From positions 1 through 63,649 of the forward strand of contig NZ_JAAAWJ010000002.1 of NCBI RefSeq assembly GCF_009914725.1: 63,649 bases of DNA, given 5' to 3'. This DNA is from Methanogenium sp. MK-MG (GTDB lineage: Archaea; Halobacteriota; Methanomicrobia; Methanomicrobiales; Methanomicrobiaceae). Under the pieces are notes generated by a model. The model made no database searches. It was given only the letters and a program-made list of their open reading frames with translations, and had not been told where the DNA came from. A program made the position numbers and the translations under genes. Positions 52,603 to 62,011 of this stretch are shown here, one piece after another; the stretch's first letter is position 1, and each line of letters starts with the position of its first letter.

Positions 52603-53581
52603 GCTCGATTCTCTCCCGCACGGCGGCAATGATCAGCGGCAGGTTGATGGTCGCGTCCCCATAGACCGTCTGGGCACGTGCCTCGCCTGTCACCTTGCCC
52701 CATGACTTTGCTTCATCCAGCGTCGCCCCGGAGAGTCCGCCGAGGTCAGGCCGGTCACCGGTGAGCTGAACGGCGTAATCAAAGCCATTTGGTGTCATGA
52801 GCATACTCTGGAAGATATAGTTCTTCGGCACGCCGCCGCCGATAAGAAATGCGCCTGCCTTTTTTGCCGTGAAACAGGTGTCCATCAGCCCGTTCATATC
52901 GGCAAACGCGTCAATTGTTACTTTTCGTGTCTGGCCGAAGAGCCAGTACTGCAGGCCGATCATTGAGTCCTGGATGGCAGGACAGTATATTGGAATATCT
53001 GCTTCTGCTGCTGCTGCAAGAATACCTGTGTCAAGGTGTTCTCCGATGTGGCGCAGAAGACCGGATATTGAGAGGGTGGTTCCGTCTGTCAGTTCTCCGA
53101 GAGTCTCCTGCATGAACTCCTCAAACGATATGAATGCGTCCGATGGCAGGTAAATGTCATAAATCCGGTTGATCTCTTCTTCGTAGAGTTCATCGTCATC
53201 ACAGATCTCGGTGCCGTGGTAGTGATGGCACCCGATGGCCTCGATGATGTCATGAGTGAGGTTGGCGCCGGTTGAGACCAGCACATCGACGTAGCCGTCA
53301 CGAATGAGGTCTTCCACAATTCCCCCCATTCCGCCGGGAACCATTGCTCCCGCAAGGCCCAGAAACCGTGTTGTCTCCGTATCTGTGAACATCTCAGTGC
53401 AGATATCTGTCGCCCGCGCGAGATATCCACCATTATATGCTCCGGCCTTTCCCAGTTCTTCCACCAGTTCAGCCACCGTCATGCCTGCCCTGACCCGCGC
53501 CTGTACGACCGGGCTGGTGCAGACAGTCTTACCCTTTTCGCCGTCCATATAACCAGTAGCAGTATTGGTAGGATACTGCAT
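52595..53581 (-). CDS. dys: Deoxyhypusine synthase
   Basis: Transfers the aminobutyl group of spermidine to a lysine of aIF5A, the first step to hypusine. The 328-residue protein has the NAD-binding segments [15 protein letters not shown] and [15 protein letters not shown], and the active-site lysine in DEAKSWGKV near the end. Archaeal length is normal. The start may be 53581, or 53548 (MDGEKGK). It is upstream of and overlaps pyrF. Confidence 0.94.
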   Translation of the reverse strand: MQYPTNTATGYMDGEKGKTVCTSPVVQARVRAGMTVAELVEELGKAGAYNGGYLARATDICTEMFTDTETTRFLGLAGAMVPGGMGGIVEDLIRDGYVDVLVSTGANLTHDIIEAIGCHHYHGTEICDDDELYEEEINRIYDIYLPSDAFISFEEFMQETLGELTDGTTLSISGLLRHIGEHLDTGILAAAAEADIPIYCPAIQDSMIGLQYWLFGQTRKVTIDAFADMNGLMDTCFTAKKAGAFLIGGGVPKNYIFQSMLMTPNGFDYAVQLTGDRPDLGGLSGATLDEAKSWGKVTGEARAQTVYGDATINLPLIIAAVRERIEHA

Positions 53582-53722
53582 TAAAACGAACGGGCACCGG
53601 AAAAAATGCTGGTTCGGGAGGAGGCGTATTCTCCTGGTACCGGGAATTGTCGTAAGACAGAAACCCTGTCTTTCTCCGGTTAGATTTTTCCGGCAGCCAC
53701 AGGGAGTATATCCTGCATGAGG

Positions 53723-54943
53723 TTATGCAGGTGGTATGCCCCGGCAGAGAGGTTTTGCCAGGTGGCGGCGTGCGGACGGCGGGACTTCATACCAGCCGGG
53801 CGATACCGTCCGGGGTTCATGGATAGTCTCCGGTTCCTCTGCCCGTGTTTTACACCGGCGGCATTTCCATCCTTTATCTACGCCGTCGCTCTTCATTCTC
53901 TTCCCGCAGGAGGGGCAGAGAGGCGGGCGCTGCCTGACAATCTCCGGGCAGGTGATCACCCGGATCTTTTCCAGGTTGATGCTCTCGTTTTTGTAACTGC
54001 CGCATATGAGTATTTCATCACCCGGTGCAAGGCTGCGGATGATGTCACGGAATCCTTTGGTGGGTTCGTATGCCATACACCGAACTTTCCCGGACGTGTC
54101 ACTGAGAAGAAATGAGACATGCCCCCCGCGTCCTGTCACTGGTGTATCTGCAACGACTCCGGTGAGGCGGTATGAACATCCATCGACAAGTGATGCGATG
54201 GTTCCATCCAGCAGGTGGGCATCTGTCCCCTGGTTGGTATGGTAGATGACCTCCATCACCGGTTTCTGAGAGTGCACGTATCCGCGAGCTCTCGTCACCC
54301 ATTCCGGGGATTCTCCGCGAATGCCGAAGATGACCGGATCGGGGGTGTGAGGGAAACAGACGATGCAGTTGTTTTCTGTATCCACCGTGTCCCAGGTATG
54401 AGGGAAGGTCTCCTCTTCTGCGCGAAAGAGACTTTCTGTTTCAACGGTTCGCTCCCCTTTGTCCGTATGACTGCGGTATGTGAGCAGTTCCCAGGTCATA
54501 TCTGCCTGTTCTGCTGCAATACCGGCAGTCGCCCCGATGATGCCCCTCCCGTTCTTCCATTTTTTGACCCTGGCCCCTGCCGCATGGCAGACGGCTTCTG
54601 CCTCTTCGATGGTGCAGAATCCGGTGACCGCCTGCAGGTAAAACGAGACAGGTAGCTTTTTTTCAGCTACAACAAGGCCGGGATTTGTCTTTTCCTCATC
54701 AAATTCTGCCAGCTCTTCGATACATGCCGATGCAATCCGGAATGCCTCGTCTGCGTCTCCCTCTGCCTCAATACAGATGGCTGCGTTTCCTCGTGTCTTA
54801 TATATTACATTAGGATTCAGGCGGACGATGCGCTGCCCGGTTACCCTTATTCCTGCCTCTCTGAGCCGGTGTATAAGCACAGCTCCGAGATATGTAGTGC
54901 ACATGCCTGCCGGAGAGTCAGTGTCATCAATGCCGATACGCAT
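53723..54943 (-). CDS. tiaS: tRNA(Ile2) 2-agmatinylcytidine synthetase TiaS
   Basis: ATP-dependent enzyme that attaches agmatine to C34 of tRNA-Ile2 so that it reads AUA. From ATG 54943 the 406-residue protein has the N-terminal GIDDTDSPAGMCTTYL ATP-binding start, the TCKD-like middle, an OB-fold domain (RLTGVVADTPVTGRGGHVSF) and a C-terminal zinc ribbon (CPSCGKRMK ... CRRCKT). It is divergent from an HTH regulator, sharing a 50-base promoter region. Confidence 0.94.
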   Translation of the reverse strand: MRIGIDDTDSPAGMCTTYLGAVLIHRLREAGIRVTGQRIVRLNPNVIYKTRGNAAICIEAEGDADEAFRIASACIEELAEFDEEKTNPGLVVAEKKLPVSFYLQAVTGFCTIEEAEAVCHAAGARVKKWKNGRGIIGATAGIAAEQADMTWELLTYRSHTDKGERTVETESLFRAEEETFPHTWDTVDTENNCIVCFPHTPDPVIFGIRGESPEWVTRARGYVHSQKPVMEVIYHTNQGTDAHLLDGTIASLVDGCSYRLTGVVADTPVTGRGGHVSFLLSDTSGKVRCMAYEPTKGFRDIIRSLAPGDEILICGSYKNESINLEKIRVITCPEIVRQRPPLCPSCGKRMKSDGVDKGWKCRRCKTRAEEPETIHEPRTVSPGWYEVPPSARRHLAKPLCRGIPPA

Positions 54944-54951
54944 AAAAGCCA

Positions 54952-54966
54952 CTCTTTATATGGAGT
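54952..54966. promoter_or_regulatory. Bidirectional TATA block between tiaS and the HTH regulator gene
   Basis: CTCTTTATATGGAG is nearly symmetrical. It lies about 35 bases before the plus-strand ATG at 54993, and reads CTCCATATAAAGAG about 10-23 bases before the tiaS ATG at 54943. A second box, GTTTATAG, lies at 54981-54988. Confidence 0.4.
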
Positions 54967-54992
54967 TCGCTGCTATAACAGTTTATAGCCAG

Positions 54993-55904
54993 ATGTCATA
55001 TGAACGGTTACTCCAGAGAGTCACAAGTGTTCTCATTATGGCAGGATATGCCGTATCCGAACGATGTGGAATGCGTCCGCGAAGTTTTGATCTGATTGCG
55101 CGGAGGGATGACGAACTACTTGTCATCAAGGCAGTGGTGCACATCGACAGCATGAGCGAGGAGATTGCCCATGAACTGGCGGCGATTGCACACTTCCTCA
55201 AGGGAAAACCACTGGTTGTCGGTGAAAAGGCCCGGGATGCCGAACTTGAACGGGGTGCGGTATACCTGAGGTACGGTATTGTCTCCACCAGTGCCATGAC
55301 GCTCTATGACTTATTCGTCGAAGAGATACCTCCGCTTGTCTACGCACAGCCGGGCGGCCTGTATGTAAATATCAATGGCGGCCTTCTCCGAACGCTGCGG
55401 GAAGATTCACAGATGTCACTGGGTGATCTTGCCTCTGCTCTTGGTGTCTCGCGGCGGACCATATCAAAGTACGAAAGCGGGATGGGCACGACCCTTGATA
55501 TTGCCTGTCGGATGGAAGAGATCTTTGATGCAGCACTTGTGGAGGCTATCGATCTCCTCTCTCACTCAAATCCGTTTGAGGACGGGATAAGGGAGCGTTC
55601 TAAGGAACAGTCTCCCGGTTTCAGCCGGATTGGTGTGGAATACTTCAGTACCCGGAATGCACCCTTTGAGGGCCTTGCGTTCTATGGTGATGATACCATT
55701 CTCACCTGTTACGGTCCTGCGCAGAAAGTGATGCGGCGTGCGGCCCTTATCGCGAATCTTTCAAACATCACCAATTCACGTGCGGTGTGCGTGATAAAAG
55801 GCTACAATAAGCAAAAGAGGATCGGTATTGCTCTGATTATCGGTGAGTCAAAATTTAAGTCCCTTGAATCAGGATCCGACCTCATACATCTGATCGACGA
55901 TTGA
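54993..55904 (+). CDS. Archaeal HTH transcriptional regulator (COG1395 type)
   Basis: 303 residues from ATG 54993 (MSYERLLQRVTSVL). The N-terminal ~120 resemble a restriction-endonuclease-like fold seen in this family (RPRSFDLIARRDDELLVIKA). A Cro/C1-type helix-turn-helix follows at about 130-160 (MSLGDLASALGVSRRTISKY), then a conserved C-terminal domain of unknown role. Such proteins are widespread in Euryarchaeota as putative general regulators. It lies directly upstream of the thermosome gene, but a heat-shock role is only a guess. Confidence 0.8.
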   Translation: MSYERLLQRVTSVLIMAGYAVSERCGMRPRSFDLIARRDDELLVIKAVVHIDSMSEEIAHELAAIAHFLKGKPLVVGEKARDAELERGAVYLRYGIVSTSAMTLYDLFVEEIPPLVYAQPGGLYVNINGGLLRTLREDSQMSLGDLASALGVSRRTISKYESGMGTTLDIACRMEEIFDAALVEAIDLLSHSNPFEDGIRERSKEQSPGFSRIGVEYFSTRNAPFEGLAFYGDDTILTCYGPAQKVMRRAALIANLSNITNSRAVCVIKGYNKQKRIGIALIIGESKFKSLESGSDLIHLIDD

Positions 55905-55907
55905 CAA

Positions 55908-55919
55908 TCTATATATAGA
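55908..55919 (+). promoter_or_regulatory. TATA box of the thermosome gene
   Basis: TCTATATATAGA is a perfect 12-base palindrome 39 bases before the thermosome ATG, leaving room for a 5' leader of about 15-20 bases. It is a strong match to archaeal TATA elements. Confidence 0.6.
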
Positions 55920-55957
55920 ACTACAAACCTATTTTTGTATCGCATTTGGTAATTATT

Positions 55958-57622
55958 ATGGCAGCAAATCTTGGAGGCCAGCCGATTTTCATTCTGAAAG
56001 AAGGCAGCCAGAGAACCCGTGGCCGCGATGCTCAGAGCTCTAACATCGCAGCCGCAAAAGCCGTTGCAGGTGCCGTCCGGACCACTCTCGGTCCGAAGGG
56101 CATGGACAAAATGCTTGTTGACACTATCGGTGATGTCGTCATCACCAACGATGGTGTGACCATCCTTAAAGAGATGGACATCGAGCACCCGGCAGCAAAG
56201 ATGATGGTCGAAGTCGCAAAGACCCAGGACGATGAGGTCGGCGACGGAACAACAACCGCAGTTGTTGTTGCAGGTGAACTCCTGAAGCGGGCAGAGGATC
56301 TCCTCGAGCAGGATGTCCACCCAACTGTCATTGCACACGGATACCGCCTCGCAGCAGACAAGGCACAGGAACTGATCAAAGAGATTGCAATTGATGTGAG
56401 AGCTGACGATGTTGAGATGCTCAGAAAGATCGCCGACACCGCAATGACCGGCAAAGGAGCAGAGGCTGCAAAGGAAAAGCTCTGTGAACTCGTCGTTCGC
56501 GCTGTCACCATGGTCGCTGAGGAAGACAACACCGTTGACATGGACTTCATCAAGGTTGAGAAGAAGGTCGGCGGCACAATTGATGACTCTGAGATCATCG
56601 AGGGTGTTGTTATCGACAAAGAGCGTGTCCACCCCGGCATGCCAAAGCTTGTCGAGAACGCAAAGATTCTGCTTCTCAATGCTCCGGTCGAGTACAAGAA
56701 GACTGAAGTTGACGCAGAGATCTCCATCACCAGCCCGGACCAGCTCCAGATGTTCCTGGACGAAGAAGAGAAGATGATCAGGGCAATAGTCGACAAGGTC
56801 ATCAACTCCGGTGCAAATGTTCTCATCTGCCAGAAGGGCATCGATGACATCGCACAGCACTACCTTGCAAAGTCAGGTGTGCTTGCAATTCGCCGTGTCA
56901 AGAAGTCTGACATGACAAAGCTCTCCCGTGCAACCGGTGCATCTGTCGTCTCTTCCATTGACGCAATCATGGAGTCTGAACTCGGTGCAGCAGGCCGTGT
57001 CGAGGAGAAGAAGGTCTCCGGAGAGGAGATGATCTTTGTGACCGAGAGCATCAACCCGAAGGCAGTGACCCTCATTGTCCGCGGTGGCACAGAACACGTT
57101 GTCGATGAACTTGACCGTGCACTGGAAGACGCACTCCGTGTGGTCTCTGTTGCAGTGGAAGACAAGAAGTTCGTCGCTGGCGGCGGTGCACCGGAAGTTG
57201 AGCTGTCCCTGCGTCTCCGTGAGTACGCAGCAACCGTCGGCGGTCGTGCACAGCTGGCGATTGAGGCATTTGCAACAGCACTGGAGATCATCCCCCGCAC
57301 CCTTGCAGAGAATGCAGGTCTTGACCCCATTGACATGCTCGTTGAGCTCCGCTCTGAGCACGAAGCAGGCCGCAAGACCGCAGGTCTTGATGTCTTTGAG
57401 GCAAAGGCCGTTGACATGCTGGCTGCAGGTGTCATCGAGCCAATGCGGGTAAAGACACAGGCTATTTCATCCGCAGCTGAGGCTGCTGTGATGATCCTGC
57501 GCATTGACGATGTCATTGCATCCTCCGGAGCCGGCGCCGGACCTTCACCTGAAGAGATGGCTGCCATGGGCGGAATGGGTGGCATGGGCGGAATGGGCGG
57601 AATGCCGCCTGGCATGATGTAA
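55958..57622 (+). CDS. ths: Thermosome subunit (group II chaperonin)
   Basis: ATP-driven protein-folding chamber. The 554-residue protein has the nucleotide-binding [10 protein letters not shown] and [20 protein letters not shown]-type region ([19 protein letters not shown] here), GDGTTTAVV with its catalytic aspartate (about 90-98), and the C-terminal GGM-rich tail ([18 protein letters not shown]). I chose ATG 55958 (MAANLGGQP); a TTG four codons earlier is unlikely. It is a single gene with a strong TATA box. Confidence 0.97.
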   Translation: MAANLGGQPIFILKEGSQRTRGRDAQSSNIAAAKAVAGAVRTTLGPKGMDKMLVDTIGDVVITNDGVTILKEMDIEHPAAKMMVEVAKTQDDEVGDGTTTAVVVAGELLKRAEDLLEQDVHPTVIAHGYRLAADKAQELIKEIAIDVRADDVEMLRKIADTAMTGKGAEAAKEKLCELVVRAVTMVAEEDNTVDMDFIKVEKKVGGTIDDSEIIEGVVIDKERVHPGMPKLVENAKILLLNAPVEYKKTEVDAEISITSPDQLQMFLDEEEKMIRAIVDKVINSGANVLICQKGIDDIAQHYLAKSGVLAIRRVKKSDMTKLSRATGASVVSSIDAIMESELGAAGRVEEKKVSGEEMIFVTESINPKAVTLIVRGGTEHVVDELDRALEDALRVVSVAVEDKKFVAGGGAPEVELSLRLREYAATVGGRAQLAIEAFATALEIIPRTLAENAGLDPIDMLVELRSEHEAGRKTAGLDVFEAKAVDMLAAGVIEPMRVKTQAISSAAEAAVMILRIDDVIASSGAGAGPSPEEMAAMGGMGGMGGMGGMPPGMM

Positions 57623-57866
57623 TCACCATCCCGTAAAAACCCATATCTTTTTTTTACCGTTCCCGTTCCGGAATTTTGCATATCTGTGTCCGGCCATTTT
57701 TGTGTTTCGCGACCGGGTGAGGGAGTATGTCCGGATGTGACAACCTCATTCTGAAAACATAGTACCTCTGGGTTTTTCTCTTATTTACCCGGATATCCCG
57801 GAGTATTCCTCAAAAGTGCCGATACAAAAGTCAATAAATTTCCCGGATGATTATTATTGGATCACG

Positions 57867-60446
57867 ATGACCCGTAGACCATATCTTGTCTCTCTTTTTA
57901 TCATCTGCCTGTCTGCAGTTTTGATGGTGTCTGTAGCTGTCGCAGCAGATATTTCAGGTGAAATAGCCCCGGTAAACCCATATTTTACTGAGTATATGTC
58001 ACAGCTGAACTCCATATCTGTGGATGATAGTGTGGATGCCTGTACGGCAGACTTCTGTCCTGCACTGACTGATGACCACAGTTTTGGGGATATACCCGGA
58101 CAGGTGCAGATAGTCTGGTCGCCTGATACGATGCAGGCAGAGGCGTGTTTTGCTGACGCTGCCGCACCGTCCGTTCCGTACTTCAGTCTCGTTGATGTGG
58201 GGCGGGTGACGCCGGTCAAAGATCAGGATGCCTGTGGTGCATGCTGGGCCTTTGCGGCGATCGGGTCTCTTGAATCCTGGGTGCTCTCCGACACCGGGGT
58301 CATCTGGGACCTGTCTGAAAACAATATGAAGAATCTGATGTCTGAAAACTCTGACGCCGGGTGGGATCTGGGTGCCTGCCAGGGTGGCAATGCTGCGATG
58401 TCAACGGCATACCTCGCCCGCTGGGGCGGCCCGGTGTCTGAGTCTGCGGACCCGTATTCACCTGAATCCTCAGTATCTCCGTCCGGTCTCTCCCCTGTCA
58501 TGCACACCCAGAATGTCACCATCCTTCCGCCACGGTCTGATGGTCCCGCCGGTCCGCTCGAAAATGATCTGATTAAGCAGTATCTCATGGAGGAAGGAGG
58601 CCTGCGGGTCTCAGTCCTCTGGAACTGGGATTATGTCGGGTCATACGACGGCCATTCTTATGCGACCTATTATTTTCCTTCCGGGGGTGATTCGGCAGGC
58701 GGGCATGCCATTCTCATTGTCGGTTGGAATGACACCTTCTCACGCACCAACTTCCGGAACACGCCTGCAGGAGACGGTGCCTTCATCTGTAAAAACAGCT
58801 GGGGCACCTCCTCAGGCATTGACGGCTACTTCTATATCTCGTATTATGACGAGAACCTTGGACGGAATGCCCGCCCCGATATTGTACTCTATACTGCCGG
58901 TGATGCGGACGCGTATGACTGCAATTACCAGTATGATCCTCTTGGATGGACCGATTCAGCCTCGTATGGAAGTCACCGGGAGAGCTGGTTTGCCAATGTA
59001 TTCACGTCAGACAGCAGGGAAACGCTGGATGCGGTCAGTTTCTACGCCACCGGTGAGGGAATGGAGTATGAGATACGGGTCTATGTGAACCCGGACGGGA
59101 ATGTCACCGACTCCGGCGGGCCGGTTGCAACAGAGACCGGGTCTCTTCCGTATCCGGGGTATTATACCATTCCCCTCCCGACCCCGGTGGTGCTCAGTGC
59201 AGGAGATACGTTCTCTGTTGCGGTGAGGGCCGCCTATGGGTATGACACATTTCCCATTCCGCTGGAAAAATCAGGAACATATACCTCGAAGGCATCTGCC
59301 GTTCCCGGACAGAGTTATGTGAGTGCAGACGGTTCGTATTATGTGGATACGACCAGTTTTACGGATAGTAGCGTTTTTGATACAACCACCAACGTCTGTC
59401 TCAAGGCATTCACCACAGGGCGGGCCGGACTTCAGATCTCTGGCATTTCACCTGCCACGGTCTCAACCGGGTTTGTCCATACTCTCACCGTGCAGGGGAC
59501 CGGATTTCAGGAGACGTCTTCCCTTGTCTTCCACAATGTCACCTCCGGCAGGTCGGTTGTGCCGGAGTCTGTGACCTGTGGTGCAGCGGATGAACTCTTC
59601 TGCACGGTGGACTTTGCGGGAGTGTCACCTGGTATCTATGACCTCTGTGTCACGAATCCTGACAGTGAAAATGTCACAGAGGCGGATGCCCTCCTGGTCA
59701 CAGCAGACATCTCCGTCACCGGCATTGACCCGGCGGTCGTCTCTTCAACAGGGAGTGTCTATATCACAGGCCTCACCGGGGATGGATTTTACGGGACGCC
59801 AATGGTTACTCTCCGGATGGCGGGGGAGACAGACCGGGCACCGGACTATGTCTTTGTGGAGTCCCCTGCTGTCATCCGCTGCGGATTTAATCTGGAGGGC
59901 GCCGCCACCGGTGCATGGGATGTGATTGTTGAGGATGAATTCGGGTATGCCACAGGCACACTGCCGGCAGGGCTGCAGGTCTCCGGCCCGGTTTCCCTTT
60001 CCTATACAATTGACATACCCGTATCCGGCGGGTGGAATATGGTCTCCTTCCCGGCACGGGGCAGTGATGTTCTGCTCACTTCCAATATGTCCACGACCCT
60101 GTACTCATATGACCCGATTCTGGGGCAGTATGTGGCAACAACCGCAGACTCAGTTCAGCCCGGTACCGGATACTGGGTGGCAGGCACGCTGCCTGAAGAT
60201 CTCCGTCTCACCGGGGAGGCACTCGGCATGTACCAGATTCCCCTCACTGCGGGATGGAATTTTGTTGGTTCAGTTGCAGCAGACCGCCTGACGGAAAACT
60301 TCACCACCGTCCCGGAAGGAATCCTGGCAGGTCCGGTGTACTGGTATGACTCGTCACTTGGGCAGTATGTCACCGGCAGTGAGATATCTGCCGGAAACGG
60401 TTACTGGGTCTCAGCGACAGCACCCGGCCTTCTTCTGCTCAGCTGA
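57867..60446 (+). CDS. Secreted papain-family (C1A) cysteine protease with surface domains
   Basis: 859 residues from ATG 57867. Signal peptide about 1-27. The C1A domain (about 105-335) has Q120 and C126 in VKDQDACGACWAFAA, H280 in GGHAILIVGW and N310 in CKNSWGTSSG, so the catalytic set is complete. A short propeptide precedes it. Then a beta-rich, lectin-like region (about 360-515) follows, two IPT/TIG-like Ig modules (about 525-710; ISGISPATVSTGF, VTGIDPAVVSSTG), and two C-terminal repeats with GGWNMVSFPARG and AGWNFVGSVAAD. Extracellular proteolysis or processing of envelope proteins is likely. No membrane anchor is visible. Confidence 0.85.
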   Translation: MTRRPYLVSLFIICLSAVLMVSVAVAADISGEIAPVNPYFTEYMSQLNSISVDDSVDACTADFCPALTDDHSFGDIPGQVQIVWSPDTMQAEACFADAAAPSVPYFSLVDVGRVTPVKDQDACGACWAFAAIGSLESWVLSDTGVIWDLSENNMKNLMSENSDAGWDLGACQGGNAAMSTAYLARWGGPVSESADPYSPESSVSPSGLSPVMHTQNVTILPPRSDGPAGPLENDLIKQYLMEEGGLRVSVLWNWDYVGSYDGHSYATYYFPSGGDSAGGHAILIVGWNDTFSRTNFRNTPAGDGAFICKNSWGTSSGIDGYFYISYYDENLGRNARPDIVLYTAGDADAYDCNYQYDPLGWTDSASYGSHRESWFANVFTSDSRETLDAVSFYATGEGMEYEIRVYVNPDGNVTDSGGPVATETGSLPYPGYYTIPLPTPVVLSAGDTFSVAVRAAYGYDTFPIPLEKSGTYTSKASAVPGQSYVSADGSYYVDTTSFTDSSVFDTTTNVCLKAFTTGRAGLQISGISPATVSTGFVHTLTVQGTGFQETSSLVFHNVTSGRSVVPESVTCGAADELFCTVDFAGVSPGIYDLCVTNPDSENVTEADALLVTADISVTGIDPAVVSSTGSVYITGLTGDGFYGTPMVTLRMAGETDRAPDYVFVESPAVIRCGFNLEGAATGAWDVIVEDEFGYATGTLPAGLQVSGPVSLSYTIDIPVSGGWNMVSFPARGSDVLLTSNMSTTLYSYDPILGQYVATTADSVQPGTGYWVAGTLPEDLRLTGEALGMYQIPLTAGWNFVGSVAADRLTENFTTVPEGILAGPVYWYDSSLGQYVTGSEISAGNGYWVSATAPGLLLLS

Positions 60447-61162
60447 ATGCCTGCAAACGCAGGGATTACTCCCTGTCGGGTTTCAGTATTGTGCCGGAGC
60501 CAAATGATCTCTCTTTTTCGGCCTTGCAGGAATCATCCGAGAAAACAGAGATCACATAAAAGAGAAGAAGATGGCCTATAACTGGCGTTAACTCCTCTGT
60601 TCGGCAGAATGGTGATTCTGCTCCTGCCATGTGGATCTTTGTCCCGGAAAAACATGTCCACACAGAAGCCCGGAGCGGGCAGTTCTCAGTCGGGACAGTC
60701 TATACATCCTCCCAAAATTTCCGTCAATAGCGACCGCTCAGTAGTCTGCAACAAACCGTATTTTTAGCAAATAAAAGGCAAAATAGCCGTATTTTTCCGG
60801 CAGTGAAAAAGAGCAGAAAATACGTCCATTCTATCCCCCGATTCCCCAACACAGGGGGTCAAAGAGGGTGGGAAAAGGGATAAAAAAAAGGGGAGGGATT
60901 ACCCGACGTGTGCATGGGTCTTTTGAGAAGAGTGTCTGCCGGGATGAGATGGGCGGGACCGGCCCGGCCCGGCCCTGATGGCCGCCCGTTCATTCTCTGT
61001 TTTATTCCGGCGGCATTTCTACAGAGCCCTTTTTTTATAATTTACAGGGCAAAAAGTCGTGTTCTGATGGTTTTACCTGTGGGAACCTTCTGTCGCGAAC
61101 CGTAAATAGGGGGAAACACAATTATTCACTACTGAAAAAAGTAGTGAGGAGATGAAAAAAAT
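60447..61162. other. 716-base non-coding stretch between surface-protein genes
   Basis: No convincing gene on either strand; a 65-residue minus frame at 60466-60663 shows no family features. CCGTATTTTT is repeated near 60758 and 60789. A very GC-rich inverted repeat, GGGCGG (60951-60956) / CCGCCC (60982-60987), encloses CCGGCCCGGCCCGGCCC. T-rich CCCTTTTTTTATAATTT near 61028-61044 may be a terminator or TATA region. A leader hairpin lies just before the next gene. Confidence 0.5.
61126..61147 (+). promoter_or_regulatory. Leader hairpin overlapping the ribosome binding site
   Basis: TCACTACT (61126-61133) pairs perfectly with AGTAGTGA (61140-61147) around GAAAAA. The second arm overlaps the GAGGAG ribosome binding site (61146-61151) by two bases, so folding could affect translation of the gene at 61163. 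Confidence 0.45.
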
Positions 61163-61939
61163 ATGCATCGTATGTATAAGATGATCTGCATCCTGTGCGG
61201 CGTGTTTCTGGCGACAGCAGTTCCGGCCAGCGCGTGGACTGCAGGTATTGACGTCACAACGGATCAAACCACCTTTGAACTGGAGTATGGAATTGAACCA
61301 AATTCCACTGCACAAGTGGACAGTGATGTGGATGTTATTGCGCCACCCCCGGTACCGGTTATGACAAAGTTTGCCTATTTTGTCACAGACGGACATTTTA
61401 GAGAACTTTATACAGATGTCAGGCCTGAGGCCGGATGGCAGCTATATATACAGTCTGATGAGGAGATCTCCGTCACCTGGGATCAGCCACCTGTCTCCCT
61501 CAATCTTACACCGGTGAGCGTGATTGGCAGTGACGTCATCTCCCGGCAGGCGATAGACATGAGTCTGCAGCAGAGTCTCTCTCTTGTGCCCGGTAGACAT
61601 TATATCATGATCACTGCGGCAGCAGCCGGCAGTGACCCTGTGGATGTGGGTAGTATCACCTATCGTCCGCCCATAGTGGTGACCGCAACATCAACCCAGG
61701 TACCGGGGGATACGCCGGTGCCGCCGACACCTGTGTCAACTGCGGTGCAGACGGAAAAAAACACTGCAGCGACCGCAGCAGCCACAGCAATACCGGTGCC
61801 AACCGGAAACGCTGAACCGGGTATGACGGTGGCAGTACCTGCAAATACCACAGCCACGCCCACCCAGTCTCCAATTTCGGCAGCAATTCCGTTTGCAGGG
61901 GCAGGAATATTTCTGGCAATCTATTTAAGGAAACAATAG
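61163..61939 (+). CDS. Secreted, C-terminally anchored surface protein with threonine/proline-rich stalk
   Basis: 258 residues, no recognised family. Signal peptide about 1-24 (ICILCGVFLATAVPASA). A beta-rich globular part (about 25-170) contains a WQLYIQSDEEISVTW segment. A long T/P/A-rich stalk follows (about 175-235; VPGDTPVPPTPVSTAV), then a C-terminal hydrophobic helix (ISAAIPFAGAGIFLAIYL) and RKQ, typical of archaeal wall-spanning proteins. The start ATG 61163 has GAGGAG 11 bases upstream; ATG 61172 is an alternative. An 10-codon frame at 61152 (MKKICIVCIR) overlaps the start in another frame. Confidence 0.7.
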   Translation: MHRMYKMICILCGVFLATAVPASAWTAGIDVTTDQTTFELEYGIEPNSTAQVDSDVDVIAPPPVPVMTKFAYFVTDGHFRELYTDVRPEAGWQLYIQSDEEISVTWDQPPVSLNLTPVSVIGSDVISRQAIDMSLQQSLSLVPGRHYIMITAAAAGSDPVDVGSITYRPPIVVTATSTQVPGDTPVPPTPVSTAVQTEKNTAATAAATAIPVPTGNAEPGMTVAVPANTTATPTQSPISAAIPFAGAGIFLAIYLRKQ

Positions 61940-61981
61940 ATTTAAATTAAAATAACACCACTAAATTTCTTATAGTTGACA

Positions 61982-61996
61982 TTCACTTATAGTGAA
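61982..61996. promoter_or_regulatory. Perfect inverted repeat in the leader of the PKD-protein gene
   Basis: TTCACT, TAT, AGTGAA: a perfect 15-base inverted repeat 16 bases before the start codon at 62012 and just before GGAGAGG. It may act as an operator or a small leader hairpin. Confidence 0.4.
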
Positions 61997-62011
61997 ATGG
62001 AGAGGTTTTGA

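Noticed and set aside
55802-56860. 352-residue minus-strand frame over the thermosome gene
   Set aside because: Antisense to the thermosome; odd Cys/Asp/Leu-rich composition caused by reading conserved codons backwards.
57560-57619. Short GGNATG repeats at the thermosome end
   Set aside because: Encodes the usual GGM tail of group II chaperonins, not a regulatory repeat.
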